From Mesorhizobium sp. CU3 (lineage in GTDB: Bacteria > Pseudomonadota > Alphaproteobacteria > Rhizobiales > Rhizobiaceae): 64,000 nt of DNA. The notes beneath the pieces were generated by a model. That model did not search any database, was not told where the DNA came from, and saw nothing but the letters and a program-made list of their open reading frames with translations. Below are positions 24,979-33,593 of the stretch, in pieces. The DNA is taken from assembly GCF_006442965.1 (NCBI RefSeq), contig NZ_VFWX01000009.1, positions 217,870 to 281,869 on the forward strand, written 5' to 3'. A program made the translations under genes and the position numbers. Every line of letters begins with the position of its first letter. Within the stretch, counting starts at the first letter, position 1.

Positions 24979-25665
24979 CTATGCGCCGAACTCGGCGCGA
25001 AAATCCTCGAGCCGCCGTTTCTGGCCGCCCTCGCCATCGAAATTCGCCGGATCGAGCCAGGCCTCATAGGCCTGACGCAGGGCCGGCCATTCCTTGTCGA
25101 TGATCGAATACCACGCCGTATCGCGGTTTTCACCCTTGACCACAAGATGCTGGCGGAAGATGCCCTCGAACTTGAAGCCGAAGCGCTCGGCCGCGCGTTT
25201 CGAGGGCTCGTTGCGATTGTTGCATTTCCATTCGTAGCGGCGGTAGCCGAGCTCGTCGAAGATATATTTCATGAACAGGAACTGCGCCTCGGTCGCCGCC
25301 GGTTTGCGCGAGATCAGCGGACCCCAGTAGATGTTGCCGATCTCGATGACGCCATAGGTCGGATCGATGCGCATCAGCGTCTGTCGCCCCGCGACCTTGC
25401 CGCTCGCCTTGTCGATGACGGCGAAGAACAGCGGATCTTCGCTGGCTTCGACCTTGTCCAGCCATGGCTGAAAGGCGGCGCGCGTCTCCGGCGGATAGTC
25501 GGGCAGCCAGGCAAAGCGACCGCCAACGTCCGGAACCGACGAGGCTTCGTAGAGGCCGTGACCATGCCTGGCCGCGCTCAGCGGCTCGAGGCGAACGTAT
25601 CGACCTTCGATCGCCTTGCGTTCGGGACGCGGCCGCGGCTGCCAATTCTTCAGATCCTCGGACAC
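24979..25665 (-). CDS. GNAT N-acetyltransferase (RimJ/RimL-like)
   Basis: A 228-residue protein: RYVRLEPLSAARHGHGLYEA, FAVIDKASGKVAGRQTLMRI, IEIGNIYWGPLISRKPAATEAQFLFM and WKCNNRNEPSKRAAERFGFKFEGIFRQHLVVKGE are the RimJ/RimL-type GNAT pattern. Members acetylate ribosomal protein N-termini or small amines. Start is GTG at 25665 with GGAG six bases upstream; the frame extends to 25824, but that would overlap the start of the divergent aminotransferase gene. Confidence 0.82.
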   Translation of the reverse strand: MSEDLKNWQPRPRPERKAIEGRYVRLEPLSAARHGHGLYEASSVPDVGGRFAWLPDYPPETRAAFQPWLDKVEASEDPLFFAVIDKASGKVAGRQTLMRIDPTYGVIEIGNIYWGPLISRKPAATEAQFLFMKYIFDELGYRRYEWKCNNRNEPSKRAAERFGFKFEGIFRQHLVVKGENRDTAWYSIIDKEWPALRQAYEAWLDPANFDGEGGQKRRLEDFRAEFGA

Positions 25666-25748
25666 CTGAAACTCCAATCCGTTTGACTTTTTCCGCCGGA
25701 CGGTCACAAAAACGCACGCTCGCTGAAAGAACCACAGGGACGGGAAAA

Positions 25749-26933
25749 ATGCTCCACACCATCGCGGCCTTCGACCGGCTCGGCGAGGAAAATGCCTTCG
25801 CGGTGCTCGCCAGGGCAACGGCACTTGCCCATCAGGGCCGCGACATCGTCAATCTCGGCATTGGCCAGCCCGACTTCAAGACGCCGCAGCACATCGTCGA
25901 GGCGGCGATCAAGGCGCTGCGCGACGGCCATCATGGCTACACGCCCGCCAATGGCTTGCTGGCCACCCGCGAGGCGGTCGCGCGCCGCACGCTGACCACC
26001 ACCGGCGTCGAGGTCTCGCCCGAGAGCGTGATGATCCTGCCCGGCGGCAAGCCGACCATGTTCGCCGCGATCCTGATGTTCGGCGAGCCGGGCGCCGAGA
26101 TCCTCTATCCTGATCCCGGTTTCCCGATCTACCGCTCGATGATCGAGTTCACCGGCGCCACGCCTGTTCCGGTGCCGATCCGCGAGGAGAACGGCTTTGC
26201 CTTCTCGGCCGACGAGACGCTGGCGCTGATCACGCCGAAGACCACGCTCTTGATCCTCAACTCTCCCGCCAATCCGACCGGCGGCGTCACACCCCGCGCC
26301 GAGATCGAGAAGCTGGTCAAGGGTCTGGAGAAGCATCCCGAGGTAGCCATCATGTCCGACGAGATCTACGACGTGATGACCTATGACGGCGAGACGCATT
26401 TTTCGTTGCTCAACTTCCCTCAGATCCGCGACCGGCTGATCGTGCTCAACGGCTGGTCGAAGACCTGGGCGATGACCGGATGGCGCATGGGCTGGTCGAT
26501 CTGGCCGAACGGCGACAAGGGCACCCATCTCTACGACAAGGTGCGCAAGCTCGCGGTGAACTGCTGGTCCTGCGTCAACGCGCCAAGCCAGTTCGCCGGC
26601 ATCGCGGCGATCGACGGCCCGCAGGACGATGTCGACAAGATGATGCGCGCCTTCGACAATCGCAGGAAGATCGTCGTCGAAGGGCTGAATGCGCTGCCCG
26701 GCATTTCCTGCATCACCCCGAAGGGCGCCTTCTATGCCTTCCCCAACGTCTCGAAGACCGGCTGGAAGGCGAAGAAGCTCGCCTCCGCCCTGCTTGAGGA
26801 CGCCGGCGTGGCGCTGATCGGCGGCCCGGATTTCGGCGTGCTCGGCGAAGGCTATATCCGGCTTTCCTACGCCAATTCCGAGGAGAACATTCTACGAGCG
26901 CTGGAGCGGATCGAGGCGTTTTTGGTAAGATGA
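25749..26933 (+). CDS. Class I/II PLP-dependent aminotransferase
   Basis: A 394-residue fold-type-I aminotransferase of the AspB group. Landmarks: VNLGIGQPDFKTP, NSPANPTGGV (phosphate/Asn site), SDEIYDVMTYDG, the PLP lysine in NGWSKTWAMTGWRMGW, and the carboxylate-binding Arg in YIRLSYANSEENI. It transfers an amino group from an amino acid to a 2-oxo acid; aspartate or aromatic substrates are typical of this group, but the exact pair is not readable. Start ATG 25749 with a GGGACGGG-type site upstream, divergent from the GNAT gene. Confidence 0.88.
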   Translation: MLHTIAAFDRLGEENAFAVLARATALAHQGRDIVNLGIGQPDFKTPQHIVEAAIKALRDGHHGYTPANGLLATREAVARRTLTTTGVEVSPESVMILPGGKPTMFAAILMFGEPGAEILYPDPGFPIYRSMIEFTGATPVPVPIREENGFAFSADETLALITPKTTLLILNSPANPTGGVTPRAEIEKLVKGLEKHPEVAIMSDEIYDVMTYDGETHFSLLNFPQIRDRLIVLNGWSKTWAMTGWRMGWSIWPNGDKGTHLYDKVRKLAVNCWSCVNAPSQFAGIAAIDGPQDDVDKMMRAFDNRRKIVVEGLNALPGISCITPKGAFYAFPNVSKTGWKAKKLASALLEDAGVALIGGPDFGVLGEGYIRLSYANSEENILRALERIEAFLVR

Positions 26934-27053
26934 GTACCAAAATCTAGCCAGCATGCATTTCAGCAAATACTCGATGCAACGACGTCGAAACGAATCAGAC
27001 ATCATAGCCAGAATCGAATCTTACGCTGGAACACATCAAGGTTTGGATTAAAA

Positions 27054-28496
27054 ATGATCATTCTGGTTGCCACGACAAGCTTCGTTTTATATGTTGAAAC
27101 AAATACTCGCAATGTTACAGTGATAGAATATTTCAAACCAGAGTATTATGGAATATCATGGTTCCGAGGATCATCTTCAATAACTTTAAGTCACTCCGGA
27201 ATTGACAATGGAACACTAAAAGACCTGGAAACATATGCAACTTCGGAGCAGGGGTGGGTTTCATTTGACAACAGGAAAACGGAAACGTTTCTATCTCAGC
27301 CTCATCAAATACTTTGCTGCTCGGACGGGCGCGTGGTCTGCACGAACACCGGTCGCAACCGTTTGGTCGCAATAGATTTGAGATTGCGAGGTCATTTCCA
27401 GGAAGCAGGCATCTCTGAACGCAGATGGGACCGGCTTAGCCTGCAAGGACCTTTTGGTGACCATCTGAATTCAGTATTCGAGCATGAGGGTAAACTTTAC
27501 GCGATTGCCCATGGTCACAGTACAGGTTCATGTCTCGCGGTTTTCTCGTACCCTGAACTTGCCTTGCTTTCGATAACGCCAGTACCGGCACGAACCGGGC
27601 TGCACAATGTTTTTGTTACGGACTCCAACCAAATACTGAGTTGTCATTCCGAGGCAGGAGCGCTCATTGACATCAAGAATGGAGCGCTTCTGTGGGAGGC
27701 TGGCAGCCCTGTGTACACCCGAGGCATGGCAGCGACGGACGAGTTGATCGTCCTCGGCGAAAGTGTACGAACGGGCCGAGACTTACGCCGCGGTTCGATG
27801 AGCGGCCTATGGTTTATCGATCGGCGAACGCACCGGGCGATCGATTATATGGCGTTAGGGCCGTTCGGTGCGGTCAACGAGGTAAGAATTGCGGATGAGC
27901 CCGACCTGGCGCACCACGGCGTGCCATTGGTCAATCCGGAGAAGCTACTTCTCAGCGCGCCTCTCGATGACGTTCGAAAGCAGAAAATGTTGGTGGCAAA
28001 CAACGTTCTCGCGGCCCGCCAGCTTTGGAGCGGCTTTGAGTTGGTCTTTGGCTCTCCGGAGACCACAAACAATGGCTGGAAATCCGCGGGCGGCACGCTG
28101 TGCCTAGCCGTTAAGGTAGCAGGCGATCGTAGTCCATGGGAGGTTGATTATGAAATCGACGTTGGCGGCCATCTATCATTCATATTCGATTATCAGGGCA
28201 AGGGCGGCGACAACAATATGGTTGCGTTCCTGCTACAGCCTGGCGTGGAACACGTCACGTTGACAATATGGGAGGAGGCTGGCAGCGGCTGGGCAGTTCG
28301 TAAGCCAGTTCGCACACATGCGTTGCCGTCGAAAGGCCGGCTTGCCGTGAGCCAAGTCGCCAGCGCAGTCACGCTCAAAATCGATGGTAGGAAAGTTTTT
28401 AGCGGCACAGTACCCTCGGCTGGTAGGGTAACCGGCGTATCCGGCATTCGTTGGACCAGCTCAACCGTTCGCCCGGTTCAGATTAGCGCAAGATAA
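27054..28496 (+). CDS. Orphan protein, probable beta-propeller, likely horizontally acquired
   Basis: A 480-residue protein with no signal peptide. The N-terminal 300 residues repeat short patterns of the type xLVATTSFVLYVETNTRNVTV and LHNVFVTDSNQILSCHSEAGALIDIKNGALLW, suggestive of beta-propeller blades; the C-terminal 130 residues (AGGTLCLAVKV ... WEVDYEIDVGGHLSFIFDYQG) look like a beta-sandwich, possibly ligand-binding. Base composition, especially at 27054-27300, is much more AT-rich than the neighbours, with rare codons (ATA, AGA, TTA), which suggests transfer. No homologous family is recognised. No mobility gene is adjacent. Confidence 0.7.
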   Translation: MIILVATTSFVLYVETNTRNVTVIEYFKPEYYGISWFRGSSSITLSHSGIDNGTLKDLETYATSEQGWVSFDNRKTETFLSQPHQILCCSDGRVVCTNTGRNRLVAIDLRLRGHFQEAGISERRWDRLSLQGPFGDHLNSVFEHEGKLYAIAHGHSTGSCLAVFSYPELALLSITPVPARTGLHNVFVTDSNQILSCHSEAGALIDIKNGALLWEAGSPVYTRGMAATDELIVLGESVRTGRDLRRGSMSGLWFIDRRTHRAIDYMALGPFGAVNEVRIADEPDLAHHGVPLVNPEKLLLSAPLDDVRKQKMLVANNVLAARQLWSGFELVFGSPETTNNGWKSAGGTLCLAVKVAGDRSPWEVDYEIDVGGHLSFIFDYQGKGGDNNMVAFLLQPGVEHVTLTIWEEAGSGWAVRKPVRTHALPSKGRLAVSQVASAVTLKIDGRKVFSGTVPSAGRVTGVSGIRWTSSTVRPVQISAR

Positions 28497-28762
28497 GGCC
28501 GACGATGTCTTGTCGAATCAGCGGCGACTCGACCCTTGTGAAAAAGGTTCAACGCCCGTCCGACTTTTGCAGAGAGGCCTTTGCGATCGACTACAAATTT
28601 TCCTGGTCGATCATCTCGCCATAGCCGCAATAGGCACTCTCGAACTCGATTTCGAGTAGTCTCCTAATCTTGTTGCGATAGACTGGCAAATCTGAGCCTG
28701 GAAGGACGTCCACGATGTATGCAACGAAGAAGGTTTCGGCCGGACGTTCGCTTAGACGAAGG

Positions 28763-29515
28763 CTATCCCCGCCCGACAAACGGCATCTTGGTCGCCATCA
28801 CCGTCATGAACAGCACGTTGGCGTCGAGCGGCAGGCTGGCCATGTGGACGACCGCGTCGGCGACACGCTGCACATCCATCACCGCTTCGGCGGCGATCGA
28901 GCCGTTGGCCTGCGGCACGCCGACTGTCATCGGCTGCGCCATATCGGTCAGCGCGTTGCCGATGTCGATCTGGCCGCAGGCGATGTCGAAGGGCCGGCCG
29001 TCGAGCGCCAGGGTCTTGGTGAGCCCGGTGATCGCGTGCTTAGTCGCCGTGTAGGGAACCGAGCCGGGCCGCGGCGCATAGGCCGACACCGAACCGTTGT
29101 TGATGATGCGCCCGCCCATCGGCTTTTGCCGGCGCATGGCGCCGAAGGCGGCGCGGGCGCACAGGAAGGATCCGGTGAGGTTGACGCCGACGACATCGTT
29201 CCATACCTCGACCGGGATCTCGTCGATCGGCGTCGATTTGTAGCCCATGCCGGCATTGTTGAAGAGCAGGTCGACGCGGCCGAAGGCCTCGACCACCGTC
29301 TCGAACATGTCGTCGACCTCGCTTGCCTTGCTGATGTCGCAGGCCACCGCCAGCGCCTTGGCTTCGGTCTTGCCCGCCTCGGCGATCGCTTCATCCAGCA
29401 CCGACTTGCGGCGGCCGCAGAACACCGTGTTCCAGCCTGCCTTGAGCAGCGCCGTGCCGACACTCTTGCCGATGCCCGTGCCGGCGCCTGTAACGATGGC
29501 GGTCTTGTCTGTCAT
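28763..29515 (-). CDS. SDR-family oxidoreductase
   Basis: A 250-residue classical SDR: TGAGTGIGKSVG (NAD(P) motif), NNAG, Ser in NNGSVSAYAP and catalytic YTATKHAITGL (YxxxK) are all present in the proper order. A longer frame starts at 29617; ATG 29515 fits the family N-terminus and GGAGAGG lies 12 bases upstream. Substrate unknown. The gene stands alone between the orphan gene and a DUF533 gene. Confidence 0.87.
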   Translation of the reverse strand: MTDKTAIVTGAGTGIGKSVGTALLKAGWNTVFCGRRKSVLDEAIAEAGKTEAKALAVACDISKASEVDDMFETVVEAFGRVDLLFNNAGMGYKSTPIDEIPVEVWNDVVGVNLTGSFLCARAAFGAMRRQKPMGGRIINNGSVSAYAPRPGSVPYTATKHAITGLTKTLALDGRPFDIACGQIDIGNALTDMAQPMTVGVPQANGSIAAEAVMDVQRVADAVVHMASLPLDANVLFMTVMATKMPFVGRG

Positions 29516-29764
29516 GGCGGTCATCGTCCTCTCCGGTGATGGCTGGAAGAAGACCTGGCATCGCAAATGCCGGCGATCCTGGCAAGCAACTGCTGGCGAT
29601 AAAGCAGGGGCCAACAAAAAGGGCGGTCATTGGCGACCGCCCCGATCTGAACCGCGCTTGGGAGGAGGATAAGCCGGTCCGACTGGTTAGAATGATGCGC
29701 TTGCTGAGTTAACGAGAGATTAACGACCGGCAAGGCGTCGCCCGATGGCGTTTACCACACTGAT

Positions 29765-30496
29765 TCACCAGCGCGAATTCGGCGCAGTTCCAGCCGGCAC
29801 CTTTGCAGCCGACACCGTCGCTTCGACGTGGTCGACAAGCGCATCCGGCAGGCCAAGCCGGCCAGCGAGCAGGTCGAGATAGCCGCGCTCGGTGCGGGTG
29901 TCGGGATCGATGGTGAGGCGCGACGCGGTGTAGAGTTCCAGCTTCTGCGCGTCGGTCTTGGCGCCCGCGACCAGCGTGTCGAGATCGAGCGGCCTTTCAA
30001 GCTCGGCAAGCAGGAATTTTTCCGCCTCCGCGCCGACGCCGGCGAGCTTCAGCTTGTCGGCGATCTTCTTGCGTTCCTCGTCGTCGACATGGCCATCGGC
30101 CTTGGCCGCCGAGATCATCGCCCGTACAAGCGTAAGCGTGAATTCGGCCTCGCCTTGCGGCGCCTGAGAGGGGTGGAAGGCAGTGTCGGCCGGCGGCGGC
30201 AGCAACTCCGGCCCGCTGGCTGGCGAAGCCTGCTCCGGCTCTTTTCCGGCCTTGTAATTCTGATAAGCCTTGTAGGCGAGGCCGCCAATCGCTGCCAGAC
30301 CGCCAAGCTTCACTGCCGTACCGGTGATCTGCCGTCCAGTGCCGGTGCCAAGCAGTACGGCGGCCAGCGCGCCGGCGGCGAGCGGATTGTCCTTCGCCAT
30401 CTGCACCGCTTGCCCCGCCTTGTCACGGACAGTCGAGCCGGTCCCAGGGATTTGCGAGCCGAGAAGGTCGTCGAGCAACTTCTTGGGGTCGAGCAT
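29765..30496 (-). CDS. TerB-like DUF533 inner-membrane protein
   Basis: A 243-residue protein. The N-terminal part is a Gly/Ala membrane segment (AAGALAAVLLGTGTGRQITGTAVKLGGLAAIGGLAYKAYQNYKAG) and the C-terminal 140 residues are a TerB-type helical domain (RAMISAAKADGHVDDEERKKIADKL, with a di-acidic metal site AAKADGHVDDEE). DUF533 proteins of this kind have no proven function; they are sometimes called tellurite-resistance-like. ATG 30496 has GGAGG seven bases upstream. Confidence 0.85.
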   Translation of the reverse strand: MLDPKKLLDDLLGSQIPGTGSTVRDKAGQAVQMAKDNPLAAGALAAVLLGTGTGRQITGTAVKLGGLAAIGGLAYKAYQNYKAGKEPEQASPASGPELLPPPADTAFHPSQAPQGEAEFTLTLVRAMISAAKADGHVDDEERKKIADKLKLAGVGAEAEKFLLAELERPLDLDTLVAGAKTDAQKLELYTASRLTIDPDTRTERGYLDLLAGRLGLPDALVDHVEATVSAAKVPAGTAPNSRW

Positions 30497-30691
30497 CAAT
30501 GCCTCCAGATTGGCCCGGCCGAACGCGCCCGGGCAAGGTTTCGGACGGGCAAGAGGTAGGCTGCGTGCTTCGACATTACAATGACGCCGGACATTTCGTC
30601 CGCACGAAGCCGTTGTCGGTTGGGCTCCCATGTGTCGAAACGCTGGAATGCTTCGAGTAAGATCATATCGATTTCCGAAAGGAGCATTTGA

Positions 30692-31054
30692 ATGACGAAT
30701 ACAGAGAAGCGCGAGCCGGCGCGCGAGCCGCAGGATCTTGAGCGCCTGCTGATCGACCGGCAATGGGCAGGCGACATCGAAGGCATGCTGGCGCTGTTCG
30801 AGCCCGACGCCGTCGTCGACAGCGGCGGTGATGATCTGACGCGGGGCAGGCAAGCAATCCGCGCGCTCTTCCAAGAAGGCATCGCCGCCGGACGAAAGTT
30901 CCAGCGCGGCGAACAGCGCCCTGCTTTGATCAACGGCGACCTGGCGCTGACATCAACCAGACTTCCCGACGGCAGCATAACCAGCGAGGTTGCCCGCCGT
31001 CAGCGCGACGGCACCTGGCTATGGGCCATCGACCGCTACTCAGTGTCGTTCTAG
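30692..31054 (+). CDS. NTF2/SnoaL-like small protein
   Basis: A 120-residue protein ([32 protein letters not shown] ... [13 protein letters not shown]) with the cone-shaped NTF2/SnoaL-fold sequence pattern. Members are hydrolases, isomerases or binding proteins, and some have no catalytic residue. AAAGGAG nine bases upstream supports the start. Its stop overlaps that of the opposite-strand trhO gene by 4 bases. Confidence 0.75.
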   Translation: MTNTEKREPAREPQDLERLLIDRQWAGDIEGMLALFEPDAVVDSGGDDLTRGRQAIRALFQEGIAAGRKFQRGEQRPALINGDLALTSTRLPDGSITSEVARRQRDGTWLWAIDRYSVSF

Positions 31055-31983
31055 CTGCCGATGTGACGCTTGCCGCCGCGCGCTTGCGCCAATTCCACCT
31101 GGCGGTGGCGCTCCGCATAGCGCTCCCGATCCTCATCGGAGCGAGTCTCGAAGCAATACGGGCATGAGACACCGTTCAGGTATTTCGGCGACAGCCTGTC
31201 CTCCACGGTCAGCGGATGCCGGCAGGCGCGGCAGAGTTCCGCCTCGCCCTCCGCCAAGCCATGCGACACGGACACACGCTCGTCGAAGACGAAGCACTCG
31301 CCCTGCCACAGGCTCTCTTCGGCAGGCACGTCCTCGAGGTATTTCAGGATGCCGCCCTTGAGATGGAAGACGTCCTTCAGGCCGAGCGACTTCACATAGG
31401 CGGTCGCCTTCTCGCAGCGTATGCCTCCAGTGCAGAACATCGCCACCTTACGGCCTTCGAGCTCTTCTCGATGCTCTTCGACCCAGGCCGGAAATTCGCG
31501 GAAGTTGGCGGTGTTGGGATCGACCGCGCCCCTGAAAGTGCCGATCGAGACCTCGTAGGCGTTGCGCGTGTCGATGAGAACGGTGTCGGTATCCGAGATC
31601 AGCGCGTTCCAGTCGGCTGGATCGACATAGGCGCCGGCGCTGATCGTCGGATCGATATCCTCGACACCCATGGTTACGATCTCGCGCTTCAGCCGTACTT
31701 TCATGCGGTGGAACGGCATCTCGGTCGCGACGCTGTATTTGACCTCCAGCCCGGCAAGCCCGTCGATCGCCTGCAGGCGATCGATCAAGGCGGCAATCGC
31801 CGCCACGTTGCCCGCGACCGTGCCGTTGATGCCTTCATGCGCCAGGAGCAGCGTGCCCTTGATACCGCGCCCGCAGCAGAAGGCGGCGAGCGGCGCGCGC
31901 AAGGCTTCGTATCCGTCGAGCCGCGCAAATTTGTAGAGCGCGGCGACGCGGAACGGATTTTGTGTTGCCGTTGTCATGGCCAT
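31051..31983 (-). CDS. trhO: tRNA uridine(34) hydroxylase TrhO (rhodanese-domain)
   Basis: A 310-residue protein with the N-terminal acylphosphatase-like domain and central rhodanese domain ([18 protein letters not shown] ... [20 protein letters not shown]), the active Cys lying in [10 protein letters not shown]. The C-terminal part has a zinc-ribbon-like pair ([12 protein letters not shown] ... CPYCFE). TrhO (YceA) makes 5-hydroxyuridine at tRNA position 34. Start at ATG 31983 (ATG 31977 possible). Confidence 0.92.
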   Translation of the reverse strand: MAMTTATQNPFRVAALYKFARLDGYEALRAPLAAFCCGRGIKGTLLLAHEGINGTVAGNVAAIAALIDRLQAIDGLAGLEVKYSVATEMPFHRMKVRLKREIVTMGVEDIDPTISAGAYVDPADWNALISDTDTVLIDTRNAYEVSIGTFRGAVDPNTANFREFPAWVEEHREELEGRKVAMFCTGGIRCEKATAYVKSLGLKDVFHLKGGILKYLEDVPAEESLWQGECFVFDERVSVSHGLAEGEAELCRACRHPLTVEDRLSPKYLNGVSCPYCFETRSDEDRERYAERHRQVELAQARGGKRHIGS

Positions 31984-32123
31984 GCCACTAGACCGTGCTG
32001 AAAGCGGTTTCAAGGCGCAGTCGGACGGCGGCTGCCGCGTGACATCGCGACACGCCTGCCTTCGTGGACTTGGCGTATCCCTTCTGCTAATCGGTTTAAA
32101 ACGATCGAAACGGAGACCGACCC

Positions 32124-32762
32124 ATGACCAGCAAGACCGAAAAGCTTCTGTCGCTTCTCAATGGTCAGCCGGTCATTCCGGTGCTCAAGATCGCCAACGT
32201 CGCCGATGCCGTGCCGCTAGCCCGCGCCTTGTCGCGCGGTGGCTTGCCGGCCATCGAGATCACGCTGCGCACCGCCGACGCGCTGGAAGCGATCCGCCGC
32301 GTCGCCGCCGAGGTCGAGGAGGCGATCGTCGGCGCCGGCACCATTCTCGATGCGAAGCAGTTCGACGAAGCTGCAAGCGCCGGTTCGCAATTCATCGTCA
32401 GTCCCGGCATCACCAGCCAGCTTCTCGATGCCGCCAAGGACAGCCCGGTGCCGCTTTTGCCCGGCGCCATCACGCCCGGCGAGATCATGGCCGCGCGCGA
32501 GGCCGGCCTGCGCTTCCTGAAATTCTTCCCGGCCGAGCAGTCCGGCGGCATCGCCTCGCTGAAGGCTTTCGCCTCGCCGCTCGCCGACGTTAAATTCTGC
32601 CCGACCGGCGGCGTCACCGCCAAGAACGCCGCCGACTATCTCAGCCTGCCCAACGTCATCTGCGTCGGCGGTTCCTGGGTCGCGCCGGACGACCTCATCA
32701 AGGCCGGCAAGTGGGACGAGATCGAAGCTCTCGCGCGCGAGGCAAGCAAGCTCAAGAGGTAA
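32124..32762 (+). CDS. eda: 2-dehydro-3-deoxyphosphogluconate (KDPG) aldolase
   Basis: A 212-residue class I aldolase. The features are [17 protein letters not shown] with the active-site Glu, [15 protein letters not shown], the Schiff-base lysine in [11 protein letters not shown] (K), and [28 protein letters not shown]. It splits KDPG into pyruvate and glyceraldehyde-3-phosphate in the Entner-Doudoroff pathway. The edd gene is not adjacent. The gene is isolated, with a deletion scar directly after it. Confidence 0.92.
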   Translation: MTSKTEKLLSLLNGQPVIPVLKIANVADAVPLARALSRGGLPAIEITLRTADALEAIRRVAAEVEEAIVGAGTILDAKQFDEAASAGSQFIVSPGITSQLLDAAKDSPVPLLPGAITPGEIMAAREAGLRFLKFFPAEQSGGIASLKAFASPLADVKFCPTGGVTAKNAADYLSLPNVICVGGSWVAPDDLIKAGKWDEIEALAREASKLKR

Positions 32763-32774
32763 GCGCGATCCCGC

Positions 32775-32939
32775 CTACCAGGGCAGCGAACCGTTCTCGT
32801 CGAAATAACCGCCAGTCGGCCCGCCAGCCTCCAGCGTCGCCAGCCGCACGATGATCTCGGCCGCCTGTTGCACCGTCCGGTGACCCTTGCCGGCGTTGAG
32901 ATCCGTCGCGGTGTAGCCGGGAGCCGCGGCGTTGAGCGC
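32775..32939 (-). pseudogene. C-terminal remnant of an SDR gene
   Basis: On the minus strand an open stretch of 54 codons ends in TAG at 32775-32777 and reads like the C-terminus of an SDR (NAAAPGYTATDLNAGKG, then TGGYFDENGSLPW). A TAA at 32940-32942 ends the open frame on the 5' side, so the N-terminal Rossmann part and the catalytic residues are gone. It is a truncated gene, not a functional small protein. Confidence 0.72.
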
Positions 32940-32942
32940 TTA

Positions 32943-33029
32943 CACGCACGCCAATTCGGCTTGCCGCCCGCGCGGGATGTCGCCCGGCCCGTGGTGAAGG
33001 GCGAAACGGCTACACTCGAGATCGACTAA
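32943..33029 (+). pseudogene. C-terminal remnant of a second gene, facing away
   Basis: On the plus strand a frame ending TAA at 33027-33029 reads RQFGLPPARDVARPVVKGE and then TATLEID before the stop, a plausible protein tail without a start. Its 5' end abuts the SDR remnant. It may be a fragment of a divergent neighbour lost with the SDR N-terminus. Confidence 0.4.
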
Positions 33030-33030
33030 A

Positions 33031-33073
33031 GCACATCGCCGGAAGTGTGCGGCGATTGTGGGACAACATGCAT
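33031..33073. repeat. Degraded copy of palindromic repeat family B
   Basis: The sequence from GCACATCGCC (33031) to AACATGCAT (33073) aligns by eye with the copy at 45489-45537 (AAGTGTGC...GGTTTTGGGA...ACATGCAT), with decay in the left arm. Confidence 0.5.
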
Positions 33074-33084
33074 CACACAGACAT

Positions 33085-33116
33085 GAAAAACCCGGCCGGC
33101 TCACGCCGACCGGGTT
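33085..33116 (-). terminator. Intrinsic terminator after the small His-rich secreted protein
   Basis: AACCCGGCCGGC (33089-33100) pairs with GCCGACCGGGTT (33105-33116) with one mismatch around a TCAC loop. Read on the minus strand, the stem is followed by a T-run at 33090-33086. It lies 19 bases downstream of the stop at 33135. Confidence 0.82.
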
Positions 33117-33134
33117 CGTCTGCTCGAAACGGAA

Positions 33135-33311
33135 TTACTTGCAGACCTTCACCGTGTCGGTGACCTTGTGGCCATGCCGCCAATGCGTGACCAGCTTGGT
33201 CACGCAATGATGTCTGTGAGTTTTGATGATCACGGTCTCGGCCTGCGAGGGAGCGACGGTCGCCGAAGCTGCCGCCAGCGCCAGAACCGACGCCAATACA
33301 ATCTTCTTCAT
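33135..33311 (-). CDS. Small secreted His-rich protein of unknown function
   Basis: A 58-residue protein, read directly from the minus strand: a signal peptide (MKKIVLASVLALAAASATV, cleavage near SQA/ETV) and a mature stretch of about 34 residues rich in His (IIKTHRHHCVTKLVTHWRHG), two Cys and Lys. GGGG seven bases upstream of ATG 33311 supports the start, and a terminator follows. No family recognised; a metal-binding periplasmic peptide is a guess from the His/Cys content. Confidence 0.75.
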   Translation of the reverse strand: MKKIVLASVLALAAASATVAPSQAETVIIKTHRHHCVTKLVTHWRHGHKVTDTVKVCK

Positions 33312-33435
33312 GAATATCCCCAGTTTGGAACGAACGCAGTCTAACCTGGAAAGGGGTGAGTCGTTCCCACTTCACGACAAGTTCAGTCCAGCGTGACCAC
33401 GCGCAGGCAACAGGCGTGAAAAAAGTCCGGTCGCT

Positions 33436-33509
33436 TGGTTCCCGCTCATGGATTCGAACCACGATTCACGCCTTCAAAGGGCGCTGTCCTACCGTTAGAC
33501 GAAGCGGGA
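33436..33509 (-). tRNA. tRNA-Gln (TTG)
   Basis: The minus strand folds as a complete tRNA: acceptor TCCCGCT/AGCGGGA, D-stem GTCT/GGAC, anticodon stem GCGCC/GGCGT around CTTTGAA (anticodon TTG), T-stem CGTGG/CCATG with TTCGAAT loop, discriminator A and encoded CCA (33438-33436). The U1-A72 pair fits a glutamine tRNA. The body (GTCT...CGCCCTTT) recalls tRNA-Glu, as expected where Gln-tRNA is made by transamidation. Confidence 0.93.
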
Positions 33510-33593
33510 AGCTGGCAGCCACGGCCATGGGCATGAAAGACAAAAGCCGCGCTTCAAGTCCAGCGCGGCCTCTCTTCTGTGCGTGTCAAATTG

